Notes: generated by a model from the letters alone, not told the origin. DNA of 64,000 bases from Dyadobacter psychrotolerans (GCF_004349265.1 NZ_SMFL01000002.1:310001-374000); one strand, 5' to 3'. Shown: positions 1 to 9,242, counted from the stretch's first letter. A program made the numbers and translations.

Positions 1-19
1 AGAAACAAATCCGGCGTCA

Positions 20-766
20 TCAATACAGCTGATTCCTGTTCACCAGGTTCATGAAAACTTCCCGGTAACTTTTGCTGATAGGTATTTCCTTCCCTTTAAG
101 ATATATCGTGTTTCCCTGAATGGACTCAATTTTTGAAAAATTGACAATGTAGGAGCGGTGAACGCGGATGAATAGTCGGGCTGGCAACCGCGCCTCCATT
201 TTGCCTAGGGGCACCAATGTCATGATTTTGTCTTTTCCTGCGAAAATTAAAATGTATTCGCCATAGGCTTCGATGTAATCGATATCGCTGAAATGAAGCT
301 TATGGATTCTGAAATCCGACTTAACAAAAATGAAGTCCTCATCAGCGGCTGGACCGGCGGCAATCGGCTGATCTGGTAATCCATCGTTTTTGTGACTGCC
401 TTGGAAATTGCTGATGTGCCCAATAGCGCGGTTTGCCGCCTGAAAAAATCTTTCGAATGAAATGGGCTTTACGAGATAATCCAGCACAGCCAGCTCAAAG
501 CCTTTGATGGCATACTCGGTGTAGGCCGTTGTGAAGATGGTGACCGGCTTATGTGTAAGCGACTGTAGGAAAGCAATCCCGGTCAGTTCCGGCATTTGTA
601 TGTCCAGAAACATCAGATCAACCTGCTGGCTTTGTAAAACAACCTGTGCCTCCAGGGCATTTGCACAGGAACCAACCAAAGTCAGTGTCGGAATTTTGGC
701 GATGTAATCGCAAAGCAACCGCCTTGCGAGCTGCTCATCATCGACAACCAGACAGCTAATTTTCAT
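20..766 (-). CDS. LytTR-family response regulator
   Basis: A 248-residue response regulator. An N-terminal CheY-like receiver domain (about 1-120) has the acidic pair D9/D10, the probable phospho-acceptor D55 in FLDIQMPE and the conserved lysine K100 in LVKP. After a linker, a LytTR DNA-binding domain (about 145-245) carries the typical IRVHRSYIVN stretch. It would be phosphorylated by the kinase encoded immediately upstream, whose end overlaps this gene's start by 11 bp, so the two are probably translationally coupled. Target genes are unknown. The family assignment is firm because both domains are complete. Confidence 0.95.
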   Translation of the reverse strand: MKISCLVVDDEQLARRLLCDYIAKIPTLTLVGSCANALEAQVVLQSQQVDLMFLDIQMPELTGIAFLQSLTHKPVTIFTTAYTEYAIKGFELAVLDYLVKPISFERFFQAANRAIGHISNFQGSHKNDGLPDQPIAAGPAADEDFIFVKSDFRIHKLHFSDIDYIEAYGEYILIFAGKDKIMTLVPLGKMEARLPARLFIRVHRSYIVNFSKIESIQGNTIYLKGKEIPISKSYREVFMNLVNRNQLY

Positions 767-1862
767 GGACAGGCAGGTTTAGAGATATCTGGTAGTTATC
801 AGGCGTGTCGGTTATTTTCAGATCAAACTGGTTTCCATAAATCAGGTGAAGTCGTTTTCGCGTATTGGCAAGCCCGATTCCGCCCTGCTGCTGAACAACC
901 TTATAATTTTTCTGTTTTGTATTTGTACAAATAAAATGAAAAATTCCCGCACCGTCGACAGTAAGTTTGATATCGATAAAACCCTCTGCATTCAAATCCA
1001 GATCCGAATGTTTAAAACTGTTTTCTACAAAGCCAAGCAGCAGCAGCGGAGCGATCAGGTGATCGGGTCGTATGCCGGCTGTTTCAAGGTTTATTCGTTT
1101 TGCAAAATTGTCCGACTTTAATTTCTGCATTTCAATGATGTTTTCCAAAAATGACACTTCTTTTTCCAAAGGCACTTTTTCATTCTGACATTCATGTAAC
1201 ATGTACCGCAAAAGCGCCGACAGCTTCAAGATCATGGGCGCCGCGTTGTCCTCTCTCAGGTATGCCAGCGTGTATATGTTGTTGAGGGTATTGAATAAAA
1301 AATGTGGGTTGATCTGGTTCCGGAGTGTTTCCAGCTCGGTTTCCAGCTGCTTTTTTGCCAGTTCAGACTGTCGTTGCAGGGCCTGAAAGCGGTCCACGGC
1401 AAATTTATAGGCTGCGCTGACGATCAGCACGAGGATCAAAAAGAGATAGATCCTGCCAAACTGGAATGCCCGGGGAAAACGTATTTTTCGTCCCCATGAG
1501 CTGGTCTGAAGGTATGGTTCTATAAGGGAAAGATGAGCCTTTGTGAAAACGAAGAGTATCAGCAAGGCTATGATTACGTATGCGGTGTACTTCCTTTTTT
1601 CAAAAAAATCGGGGATCAGAAAACGGATGTTGATATAAGCAACTGCCGATTGGATACCAACATTGACGGTTGCTCCCCAGACAGCCTTGTCGAACTGCTG
1701 GAAGCTGGATAACATCAGGAGCCACAACAACCAGTAACCCATCCAAAGCAGATAAGGGTTGAGCGCTTGCTGTTTTATTTTTGAAAAATCGATCATCACG
1801 GGGCGATTATTTTGCAATGGTAAACGAAAAGTATCAAAGTCAGAAAGTTTCCCTGCGAACAT
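756..1862 (-). CDS. LytS/YehU-type sensor histidine kinase
   Basis: A membrane histidine kinase of the His_kinase (PF06580) class. The N-terminal half has about four hydrophobic segments (about 35-155). A short coiled coil follows, then the phospho-acceptor box NPHFLFNTLNNIY with H187, then a HATPase domain with the N-box-like ENSFKHS and a glycine-rich GGIGLANTRKRL motif. No extracellular sensor domain is evident. A GGAG lies about 9 bp upstream of the start given; an internal Met at residue 23 (position 1796) is an alternative. It forms an operon with the LytTR regulator downstream and is its likely cognate kinase. Confidence 0.93.
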   Translation of the reverse strand: MFAGKLSDFDTFRLPLQNNRPVMIDFSKIKQQALNPYLLWMGYWLLWLLMLSSFQQFDKAVWGATVNVGIQSAVAYINIRFLIPDFFEKRKYTAYVIIALLILFVFTKAHLSLIEPYLQTSSWGRKIRFPRAFQFGRIYLFLILVLIVSAAYKFAVDRFQALQRQSELAKKQLETELETLRNQINPHFLFNTLNNIYTLAYLREDNAAPMILKLSALLRYMLHECQNEKVPLEKEVSFLENIIEMQKLKSDNFAKRINLETAGIRPDHLIAPLLLLGFVENSFKHSDLDLNAEGFIDIKLTVDGAGIFHFICTNTKQKNYKVVQQQGGIGLANTRKRLHLIYGNQFDLKITDTPDNYQISLNLPVHEN

Positions 1863-2056
1863 CAGGTTTACTCCGTTGAATGCGTTGCTTTTACCGGCAG
1901 ACGGATCGGAGCAGTTTCAAAATTCATTTACCGGCAAAAACAATGCATTCGTTTGGTAAACCGGTTGATCGGAAGAAAATGTTTTTTGGCTGGTGAACTT
2001 GTTTGTTGTTTTGGATCGTCAGATAACAAGTTCAAAATCAATTGAGTTTATCAACC

Positions 2057-2452
2057 ATGAAAAAAGTAAAGACAACAATTACTGGTATTTTTTGTTTAAT
2101 GCTGGCGGCAACCAGCGCATTTGCACAAAGCGGAATAAAGCAGATGCCAGCGGAACAGCGGGCCGAATTACTAACGCTCCGCATGGCTACATCCCTGAAA
2201 CTGGATTCAGCACAAAAAGAAAAGGTGAGCCGGATCAACCTGAAGTATGCGCAAAAAATGGATCCGGTGATCCAGGGAACAGGAAGTAAAATGTCCCGGT
2301 TTAAGGCATTCCGGTCGATCAGCATCGAAAAGGAAGCAGAGCTGAAAAGTATACTTACGAAGGAGCAATTCGCACAGTTTCAGCAACAACAGCAGGAAAT
2401 GAAGGACGAGTTGAGGGCTAGACGAAAAGCAGGAGAATCACTGAAAAACTAA
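2057..2452 (+). CDS. small secreted Spy/LTXXQ-like protein
   Basis: A 131-residue protein with a clear signal peptide ending near SAFAQ, followed by an alpha-helical, Gln/Lys/Glu-rich mature part. The segment KLDSAQKEKVSRINLKYAQ and the later ILTKEQFAQFQQ resemble the LTxxQ repeats of periplasmic Spy/CpxP-like proteins that are common and poorly characterised in Bacteroidota. ATG at 2057 is preferred over an upstream TTG because it starts directly at the signal peptide. It lies upstream of a beta-lactamase-fold lipoprotein on the same strand, about 90 bp away. Function is unknown; envelope stress or folding is only a guess from the family. Confidence 0.75.
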   Translation: MKKVKTTITGIFCLMLAATSAFAQSGIKQMPAEQRAELLTLRMATSLKLDSAQKEKVSRINLKYAQKMDPVIQGTGSKMSRFKAFRSISIEKEAELKSILTKEQFAQFQQQQQEMKDELRARRKAGESLKN

Positions 2453-2545
2453 ATCCAGCCATACGAGATCCACGGAGTGAAGCGCAGTCGGGGCGGAATC
2501 ATTTTGCCTGTTTTGAAAATATCAAAAAAACCTAAACTTATAAAA

Positions 2546-3601
2546 ATGACAAAAATACTTGTTTCCTTTCTTGCAGCCTGGTTTTCGCTGGCATGCAGTA
2601 AACAAAACGTAAGGCCTGATGGCAAGAATTTGCCATATGATTTTACGACTGTTGACCAATTCATTGACAAGAATCTGGCGAATTACAACAACCAGGTCGT
2701 GGTGTTGGTTTCGCAAAACGGAAAGCTCATTTATCACAAATCGGCAGGGCTCGACACCACGGCCACTAGACCGACGGCCTCTGCCTCGAAGTGGCTTTCA
2801 GCGGCGGTGGTGATGAGCCTGGTAGATGATAAGAAAATTTCCCTGGACGACACGGTTGGTAAATTTCTGCCTATATTTACCGCCAATCGGAAAGGCAGCA
2901 TCACCATTCGTCAGCTATTTTCACACACTGCCGGTTTTGATGGAGATTCTCAGCAAGGTTTTGAATATCAAAGGAATATCACCTTGGCTGAGGCCGTTGA
3001 TTCTATTGCCCGATATGTTCCGCTGGTTTACGCTCCCGGATCCGCTTTCAGCTACGGAAGCTCAGGAATACACATTGCCGGACGCGTTGCCGAACTGGTA
3101 TCAGGTAAATCGTGGCAGGTTTTGTTCAACGAGAAAATTGGAAGGCCCTGTGGAATCACGGTGAGATATGGCTCTGTATCCAATCCGATCATTGCCGGGG
3201 GAGCAAATACTTCCGCGGCGGATTATCTGAAATTTCTGGAAATGATTGTCAGCAAAGGCCTTTCAGGAAAAAAGCGCGTTTTGAGCGAAGAAGCGGTTTC
3301 CGTAATGCTTTCCGATCAGACACGTAACGCAGTGATAAAAGGTACACCTTATCCAACCAACCCCTTTTCGCCGTATCCCGACAACACCATACGATACGGC
3401 ATAGGCAATTGGCTGGACGTAGTGGATGCAGGCGGAATTGTATGGGAAAGCAGTAGTCCTGGGCTTTTCGGAGCACATGCCTGGCAGGATTCCAAAAATA
3501 AGATAGCGGGAATAATATTTACCCAAACCACGCCCCGAAAAAGTACTCAGACCAGTCTTGAAATAAGAAAGCTGATCAGGGATATTGTGGAGAAGCGTTG
3601 A
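2546..3601 (+). CDS. serine hydrolase, beta-lactamase family (class C/esterase type), lipoprotein
   Basis: About 351 residues. The N-terminus is a lipoprotein signal (FSLAC, Cys17), so the protein is probably anchored in the periplasm or outer membrane. The catalytic SxxK tetrad is visible as S79-A-S-K82, and the family motif LFSHTAGF follows. The usual YxN motif reads YGSSG here and a HAW motif stands where penicillin-binding enzymes have KTG. This fits an esterase or D-aminopeptidase-like PF00144 member more than a true antibiotic beta-lactamase. The ATG at 2546 is chosen because it starts the signal peptide; a GTG at 2477 would add an implausible basic leader. Confidence 0.88.
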   Translation: MTKILVSFLAAWFSLACSKQNVRPDGKNLPYDFTTVDQFIDKNLANYNNQVVVLVSQNGKLIYHKSAGLDTTATRPTASASKWLSAAVVMSLVDDKKISLDDTVGKFLPIFTANRKGSITIRQLFSHTAGFDGDSQQGFEYQRNITLAEAVDSIARYVPLVYAPGSAFSYGSSGIHIAGRVAELVSGKSWQVLFNEKIGRPCGITVRYGSVSNPIIAGGANTSAADYLKFLEMIVSKGLSGKKRVLSEEAVSVMLSDQTRNAVIKGTPYPTNPFSPYPDNTIRYGIGNWLDVVDAGGIVWESSSPGLFGAHAWQDSKNKIAGIIFTQTTPRKSTQTSLEIRKLIRDIVEKR

Positions 3602-3758
3602 AGGGCAGGACTGAATAAGCGGATTACATCCAGTCTCTGCAATTGCTTCAAAATACCGTCAAACGCTTCCTCGGTGCTATTTTTAATGTTGGCCCGGGAG
3701 GGTGAGTAATAAACGGAAGCATTGGTATGTTGAAAATCCGGTGTTCAGGTATCTGATA

Positions 3759-5030
3759 CTAAACCTGTTGCACACTCCTTGGCTGCATGACTGGTTTGCG
3801 ATTCTGACCGGTTTTTGCAATTGGTTCAGTTGCCGGAATTCGAATCGGTTGCTTTTTGTTGCTTTTTTTGCCTTTCTTCTGATACCAGATCAGAAACCCA
3901 GAAACCGGGAGGGTGGCAGAAAAAAGGCTGGCAAAAAACATTATTATTTTACCAAACAAACCAAATGCCTGGCCGGTATGCAGCGTCCGGTTTGCGTGTT
4001 TGACTTTATCCGCAGCGCTGTAATCTTTAAAGTATTCCGATTTTAACAATTTGCCTGAATACTGGTCAAATTCGAAAGTATTCTGTTTTCTAACGATCTG
4101 GTAAGGATAACGCAGATTGACTCTGATCGGATCTTTCTGGTTTTTTGCAAAATTGATATGTGCCTCATTCCAGCCCGAGTTACGGCCTGAAACGGTTTCA
4201 AAAGCTTCTGCGGGACTGAATTTCGCGGCCGGCAGATTGGTTGGACGAATGGAAACGACTTTTTTTGACTCTGCTTTTTTTCCTTCACCCAAAACTGCAT
4301 AAACAAGTTTTTGTGATGGTTTCACAGCCCACCAGATACCCGTCAGCGTGATAAGCAAAAGTGGGATTACGAAATAGAAACCAAGAATGTTATGGAAATC
4401 ATAATTGATACGCTGCCATTTGGCATCAAATTTCATCTTAAAAGCATTTTTGACCTGGTTCTTTTTACGGGGAAACCAGAGCACCAGTCCGGTTAAAAGC
4501 ATCGTCAGAAATAAAACGATGTTGACTTTAATAATCCATTTCCCAATGTCACCCAGCAACAGGGTTTTATGTATTTTTTCAACCATATGCAGAAAATCGC
4601 TCTCCATGTTCCAGGGGCCGAGAATCTGTCCGGAATATGGATTGAGGGAAACGATTATCCTTGCTTTTTCATTTTCTTCATCTCCCTCTGTCTCCGTTTT
4701 CTTCTTCTTTTCCGGACTTTTCGAGTTAACTTTTTCAATGTCAGTAAGTCGGGCGATCATTGCACGGTCTGGTTGGGAAAACAACCTCAGCTGTTCAATC
4801 TGCTTTCCGGGAAATTGTTTGTTCAGAATCGAAATGGCGTCTGCGGTGGTTATTTTGGCGCGGGATTCCGGTTGAACAAACCGATATTCTTTCTGGGTAA
4901 TATTTCTTATTTCTTCTTCAAAAACAAAAATGCAGCCGGTTATGCTAACCACAATAACCACAATGCCGGAGGCTAGTCCAAGCCAGAGATGAAGAAAGCC
5001 AGCTAAACTTTTGAAGGAAGATTTTGCCAT
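3759..5030 (-). CDS. PepSY-associated transmembrane protein (iron reductase-like)
   Basis: A 423-residue inner-membrane protein of the PepSY_TM family. The first transmembrane segment (GFLHLWLGLASGIVVIVVS) carries the conserved H-W-x-G pattern. A periplasmic PepSY-like part follows, then TM segments near 175-200 and 225-250 and a last one near the C-terminus (LFSATLPVSGFLIWYQ). Such proteins often accompany TonB receptors and are thought to reduce ferric siderophores. An unusual highly charged patch of consecutive Lys, Glu and Asp lies near 115-135. ATG at 5030 is chosen because it follows the receptor stop by 1 bp and begins at the family start MAKSSFK; the frame is open further upstream. 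Confidence 0.88.
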   Translation of the reverse strand: MAKSSFKSLAGFLHLWLGLASGIVVIVVSITGCIFVFEEEIRNITQKEYRFVQPESRAKITTADAISILNKQFPGKQIEQLRLFSQPDRAMIARLTDIEKVNSKSPEKKKKTETEGDEENEKARIIVSLNPYSGQILGPWNMESDFLHMVEKIHKTLLLGDIGKWIIKVNIVLFLTMLLTGLVLWFPRKKNQVKNAFKMKFDAKWQRINYDFHNILGFYFVIPLLLITLTGIWWAVKPSQKLVYAVLGEGKKAESKKVVSIRPTNLPAAKFSPAEAFETVSGRNSGWNEAHINFAKNQKDPIRVNLRYPYQIVRKQNTFEFDQYSGKLLKSEYFKDYSAADKVKHANRTLHTGQAFGLFGKIIMFFASLFSATLPVSGFLIWYQKKGKKSNKKQPIRIPATEPIAKTGQNRKPVMQPRSVQQV

Positions 5031-5031
5031 T

Positions 5032-7419
5032 TCAGAAACTGTAAGAAAGGTTGATAAATACTTGTCTGCCTGGGATATCCTGTACTTTTGCGCTTGTCTG
5101 AGCGGTTGTGTACTCAATGGTCTGTTTGTTATTGGTATTAAAAATATCCATCAAACGAACGCTGAGCATCATTTTTTTCTTTACCAGATATTGGGAAATA
5201 CTTGCATCCCAGTAAGCCAGTGTTTGTTCCTCTTTCTGACTGGAGACTTTGGGCCCGATCCCGTTCCAGGCTACCTGGAAAAACGTATTTTTCCCAAGTG
5301 TAAAATCTGAGATCATTTTTGCACACCAGTTAAACTGGTCTTTGATCGCATCTCCGCCGCCCTGATCCTCATTTTTCAGTTTGGAACCGAAACGGGAATA
5401 ACTTCCATTGATGCTCCAGAAAGGCAAAGGTTGCGCTGCACCAATGAGCTCAACGCCCTGGATGTAAGCAGAATTGAAATTATCCGGTTTTTCAAGCACC
5501 ACTCCGTCCGAGACGTCATAAAGGACTTTTTGAATCAGGCCGGAAATCTGACGACGGAATAGGTTGACGCCTATATTCCATTTGGAAGAAGTTTTCATAT
5601 AACCAAGCTCAAAACCCCAGGCTTTTTCCGGGCGAAGCAATGGATTTCCGGTTTTTATTTTAGCAACATCCGAGCTGTCGACGAACGGGCTGAGATCTTT
5701 GAAACTGGCGCGTCTTATTTTTCTGTCAACCGAAAATTTCAGGAACTGCGTCGTATCCAGGTTGTAGATAAATGAAGCGCTTGGCAGGGGAATAAAGTAA
5801 TTGCCTTTTGTGGAATAACCCGGCTCAATGGTTTCGTTGTAGAAATGGGTATACTCACCACGTATGCCTATTTCGCTGCGAAGCCTGCCTCTGGTCATCA
5901 CAGCTTGTGTATATCCCGCCAGGATTTTTTCAGAGCTTGAAAAGTTATTCGTCGGGCTCTGGCTTGTTACAAACTGGTTTTTGTTGTAGTCGAATTTATC
6001 AACGATCTGAATGTTTTCACGATTTCGTCCACTGTATTTTAAGCCTGAGTTAAAGGTAAAAATATGATTGCTTCTCAGCGAATAATCTGCCTGGATAAAA
6101 TCATTCCGGTCGTAATTATTTTCAAAGGTGTTGGTCAGGGCAGGTTTACTGTCCAGGGGGGCTCCGGCTGCATTGAGCTTCTGGTCGGTCTGGTATTTGG
6201 GTTTTGGGTAATGGCCGTCTACGTGATTATAAGAAAGGCTGAGCTTTCCGTTCGCTGACAGTTTCTGGGAAAACTGAACGATATATTCATTAAAACTCCA
6301 ATCCTCAGTCTGATCTTCTGTTCGCAGCGTACGGCTTCCGAATGACTGGTCCGCTTTAAGTACTCTGGTGTCCTGCGTTTTTATTTTCTCTTCTTTCTGC
6401 CAGCCCCTTACGTATTCTGCACGCAGGTCGGCACCCTTCCAAAGATTCCAGCGCGTTCCTAATTTAATGTTGTCGCTTGTTATTTTTCTGCTTTCTTTTG
6501 AAAAAATATCCTGATATCCTGACACTTCACCGTTTTTCAGGAGGGTCACCTTATTGGTTTCGGTCATGGAATTTCCGTCTGTAAGGGCTACCAGATTCCG
6601 GTCATAAGCGCCATAAAACTCTGCTGATTTAACTTTGTGAGAAGCTTGAACGGAGGCATTGTAGCCGCCCAGACTATTAATACCTGCCATAATCTGGCCA
6701 TGGGTTCCGTAGCGGGCATTTTTTTTGAGAATGATATTAACCACGCCATTCATCCCATCTCCATCATACTGAGCACCCGGGCTGGCAATAATTTCAATCC
6801 GCTCGATGGCCGAAACCGGTATTTGGTTCAATACGACTTCCCTGTTGTTTCCGGTCATACCAGCGTTTTTCCCGTCGATCAAAACCAGCGTATAGGATTT
6901 CTCAAGACCCCGGTAGCGAATATCGCGGGGAACCCCGGGAGGGCCACCCATCGCTACGGATGGCATTAATCTGAGCATGTCGCCAACGGAAGAGCCCTTT
7001 GCAACCGGCAGGTCCGATGCTTTGTAAACAATTTTTCCGGGTTCAATTTTTGTTACACCAATATCTCCTTTCACGATCACTTCCGATAATTGTGACACCA
7101 TTGGTAAAAGTGTCATATTGAGCTCTGCATGCTGGTTTTTAGAGACAATGGAGATTTTTTCGGTCTGGAAAAGTTCATAACCAACACCACTCACCTTAAT
7201 CGTATAGGTACCTTTGGAAAGTTTGTCAAAATTATAATCGCCATTTTGTCCGGATACAACGCCTTTGATAAATTTGTCGTTTTCAAAAAGCTGAACAGGG
7301 ATATAGCTAACCACTGCATTGTTCTCCTTTTCACTGATTGTACCGCGAATCTGGGCTTCCTGGGCATAGGAAAGGGCAGTAATGAAGCACAGCAACAGGG
7401 TTTTGTAAAGTTTAAGCAT
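5032..7419 (-). CDS. TonB-dependent outer-membrane receptor (OMP_b-brl_3 type)
   Basis: A 795-residue outer-membrane receptor. A signal peptide (to about residue 19) precedes a CarboxypepD_reg-like beta-sandwich (about 22-105). The plug follows, with VIVKGDIGVTKIEPGK, GDMLRLMPSV and the IDGK/IEIIASPGAQYDGDG plug motifs. The rest is a beta-barrel ending in an aromatic residue (LSYSF). This barrel type is seen in receptors for metal chelates and peptides in Bacteroidota. It forms a two-gene unit with the PepSY protein just downstream (1 bp spacing), which suggests uptake of a ferric or other metal complex followed by reduction. The substrate cannot be read from sequence. Confidence 0.92.
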   Translation of the reverse strand: MLKLYKTLLLCFITALSYAQEAQIRGTISEKENNAVVSYIPVQLFENDKFIKGVVSGQNGDYNFDKLSKGTYTIKVSGVGYELFQTEKISIVSKNQHAELNMTLLPMVSQLSEVIVKGDIGVTKIEPGKIVYKASDLPVAKGSSVGDMLRLMPSVAMGGPPGVPRDIRYRGLEKSYTLVLIDGKNAGMTGNNREVVLNQIPVSAIERIEIIASPGAQYDGDGMNGVVNIILKKNARYGTHGQIMAGINSLGGYNASVQASHKVKSAEFYGAYDRNLVALTDGNSMTETNKVTLLKNGEVSGYQDIFSKESRKITSDNIKLGTRWNLWKGADLRAEYVRGWQKEEKIKTQDTRVLKADQSFGSRTLRTEDQTEDWSFNEYIVQFSQKLSANGKLSLSYNHVDGHYPKPKYQTDQKLNAAGAPLDSKPALTNTFENNYDRNDFIQADYSLRSNHIFTFNSGLKYSGRNRENIQIVDKFDYNKNQFVTSQSPTNNFSSSEKILAGYTQAVMTRGRLRSEIGIRGEYTHFYNETIEPGYSTKGNYFIPLPSASFIYNLDTTQFLKFSVDRKIRRASFKDLSPFVDSSDVAKIKTGNPLLRPEKAWGFELGYMKTSSKWNIGVNLFRRQISGLIQKVLYDVSDGVVLEKPDNFNSAYIQGVELIGAAQPLPFWSINGSYSRFGSKLKNEDQGGGDAIKDQFNWCAKMISDFTLGKNTFFQVAWNGIGPKVSSQKEEQTLAYWDASISQYLVKKKMMLSVRLMDIFNTNNKQTIEYTTAQTSAKVQDIPGRQVFINLSYSF

Positions 7420-7628
7420 ATTGCTAACGAAGAGTAAAGATTATTTAGACTGAGTAGTAATAGCAAATGTAGTAACAAAGTATCAAAATGGATGCTGTTG
7501 TTTATATTTAATTTAAATAAACGTAACCGGGCCTGGAAGCATAGCCGCAAGAGATGAAATCTTTGGTTAAAATTTCCAGCAAAATGATCGCATTGGGTTA
7601 TCAACTCAGGTTTATTAGTTAGTCGTAA
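7420..7628. other. intergenic, nothing recognised
   Basis: Upstream flank of the TonB receptor at 5032-7419. It is AT-rich with no frame resembling a protein. It should contain the receptor promoter on the minus strand, but no clear -7/-33 pair was recognised. It joins the UvrA-like fragment that begins at about 7629. Confidence 0.5.
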
Positions 7629-7874
7629 AGGCAGACAAATGATGAAACAGGCATATCCGGATTAATACCATGCCCAATCTGCAACAGAAGTCGTTACGAC
7701 GATGCAACGCTGGAGGTTGGGTATAATAACAAAAATATTGCGCAGGTACTTGCTCTGGCAGTGGATGAGGCATTTGACTTTTTAAGGCAAGAAACTCAAA
7801 TTAACCGTGCTCTGGATGTTGTAGGTCAGGTAGTTTTTAGGGAAGCGACAATTATATCAAGCGCTAATTTCTAA
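7629..7874 (+). pseudogene. UvrA-like excinuclease fragment (remnant)
   Basis: An 81-codon open stretch lies between stops at 7626 and 7872, with no plausible start codon. Its translation contains CPICNRSRYDDATLEV (from 7671), then YNNKNIAQVLALAVDEAF and an INRALDVVG segment. This matches, in order, the UvrA zinc-finger edge (PC-x2-C-x-G-x-RYN) followed by the LEV-Y-GK-IA-VL-TV-EA pattern and the segment that leads to the GLGY-x-LGQ signature. The match stops before that signature. No other part of UvrA is visible around it, so this is a detached piece of an old uvrA-like gene. The identification rests on motif recall; no alignment was run. Confidence 0.7.
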
Positions 7875-8182
7875 AACAATACTATCAAATTTCTTTCCAT
7901 CAAGTGGTATTCCGAGGCATACTTCTTATACTTTTCGAAGTTGTTATTGTTTTCCTGAATTGCGGTTCTAAAACTTTGAAATCCGCCTGCTATAATGAAT
8001 AATTTCATTTCAGATATATATATCCGAAGCCTTTTTTTTCGAGCATAAAAGCTGGAACTAGATAAAATTGTAACTTTTGGACTTATTTGTTGCACTATTT
8101 TTGGTAGTTAATTGGCATTTGTATTCTCTTAAATTGGTGGCATAAGATTAATAGAGTCTTCTGTGAACCCAAATACTGATTA
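7875..8182. other. intergenic, no supported gene
   Basis: AT-rich spacer between the UvrA-like remnant and the receiver-domain gene. A possible 45-residue minus-strand reading frame starts at 8008, but it has no recognisable family or signal and is not called. The promoter of the receiver gene should lie in the last 100 bp. Confidence 0.4.
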
Positions 8183-8545
8183 ATGAAGAAAAAATTACTT
8201 ATTATTGAAGATGATTCGGACATAATAGAATTGTTGAAAATTGTGTTTCGGGACAGCGGACACGATGTTATTTTTTCTCAATTTGATCTTGGAGATGATT
8301 ACATCCATGTTTTACACCCCGATCTGATTTTATTAGATGTGCGACTTAAAGGGTCTTCCCGCTCCGGATCGCAAATTTGTACAGAACTAAAATCTAATCC
8401 TGAGACGGCAAGGTTACCTGTGATTTTATGTTCAGGAGAATACAATATCGCAGATATTGCCAGAAGCTGCAATGCGGATACGTATCTGGCCAAACCTTAC
8501 AATATAATCAACCTGTTATTTCAGGTAAATAAATTTCTTTCTTAA
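8183..8545 (+). CDS. single-domain response regulator (receiver only)
   Basis: A 120-residue stand-alone CheY-like receiver. It has the acidic cluster IIEDDSD (residues 7-13), a phospho-acceptor Asp in LILLDVRL (about residue 53) and the conserved Lys in YLAKPYNI. There is no output domain, so it probably acts by protein-protein contact or in a phosphorelay. No kinase gene adjoins it. The next gene starts 11 bp downstream on the same strand and encodes a DUF892 ferritin-like stress protein, so the two form a small operon. Confidence 0.9.
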   Translation: MKKKLLIIEDDSDIIELLKIVFRDSGHDVIFSQFDLGDDYIHVLHPDLILLDVRLKGSSRSGSQICTELKSNPETARLPVILCSGEYNIADIARSCNADTYLAKPYNIINLLFQVNKFLS

Positions 8546-8556
8546 AACGGAGACGT

Positions 8557-9066
8557 ATGAATACCCAAGATTTAATAAATGTTGAGAAAAGCGACCTTGA
8601 TAAATTTTTCATTCACCACCTCAATAAGGTTTATGCAGCCAAGACCCTTCTGATATCGGAATTGCCACAAATCATGGATCAGGCGCACTTTTCAGATCTT
8701 CGTCAGGCTATGCTGGACACTGTTGAAGGGGTGAAAAATCAGATTGAAAGGATGGATGAAATTTATGAAATTTTGCCGGCGGAATTTTTAGAAAGTGATT
8801 CAAGCGGTTTAAAAGGTTTGGTTGAAGATTCATTTAAAGATATCAATCACTATGGTGGAAATCCTGAGTTAAGGGATATGTCAATTCTTTTCTATCTGCA
8901 TAATATTGAAAGTATAGAAATGGCTTCATTTCAAATACTGGAAATGGCGTCGGTAAAATTGAAAAATGACCGTATTAAACAATTGATAAAAGAAAATTAT
9001 GAGGAAGCAAAAGCGGACCGAACCTTGCTCTTGCTGATTAGTGCTAAGTATATTTCAACGGTCTGA
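8557..9066 (+). CDS. DUF892/YciF-like ferritin-fold protein
   Basis: A 169-residue all-helical protein matching the DUF892 (YciE/YciF) pattern. It opens with LDKFFIHHLNKVYAAKTLL, has the central MLDTVEGVKNQIERMDEIYE helix, and later helices containing the acidic and His residues of the ferritin-like fold (LHNIESIEMASFQ). Members are linked to general stress but have no settled biochemical role. It is co-transcribed with the receiver protein upstream. The length is normal for the family. Confidence 0.85.
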   Translation: MNTQDLINVEKSDLDKFFIHHLNKVYAAKTLLISELPQIMDQAHFSDLRQAMLDTVEGVKNQIERMDEIYEILPAEFLESDSSGLKGLVEDSFKDINHYGGNPELRDMSILFYLHNIESIEMASFQILEMASVKLKNDRIKQLIKENYEEAKADRTLLLLISAKYISTV

Positions 9067-9137
9067 AAACTGGTTATTAATATTTGAATACCCATGAGGT
9101 TGTATAGGCTATGCTGACTCAAATCAAATATTTTTGC

Positions 9138-9242
9138 ATGAATTATCTGCTCAGAGTAAATTTTTTTCTATTCATAGCCCAGATTTTGGTAATATTGACT
9201 ATCTATATAGTGTTTGATATTGGTCGTTACCCAAAAGCCTGA
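9138..9242 (+). CDS. possible 34-residue single-span membrane peptide
   Basis: A short ATG-to-TGA frame downstream of the DUF892 gene. It begins MNYLLRVNFFLFIAQ and contains one strongly hydrophobic span (about residues 8-26) flanked by Arg/Asn on one side and Asp/Arg/Lys on the other, as in small single-pass membrane proteins. No clear ribosome-binding site and no family is recognised. The AT-rich composition could produce such a frame by chance, so this is tentative. Confidence 0.2.
   Translation: MNYLLRVNFFLFIAQILVILTIYIVFDIGRYPKA

Noticed and set aside
3540..3760. Minus-strand frame with protein-like sequence between the beta-lactamase and PepSY genes
   Set aside because: It has no start codon, is short and overlaps the beta-lactamase end; no family was recognised, so chance cannot be excluded.
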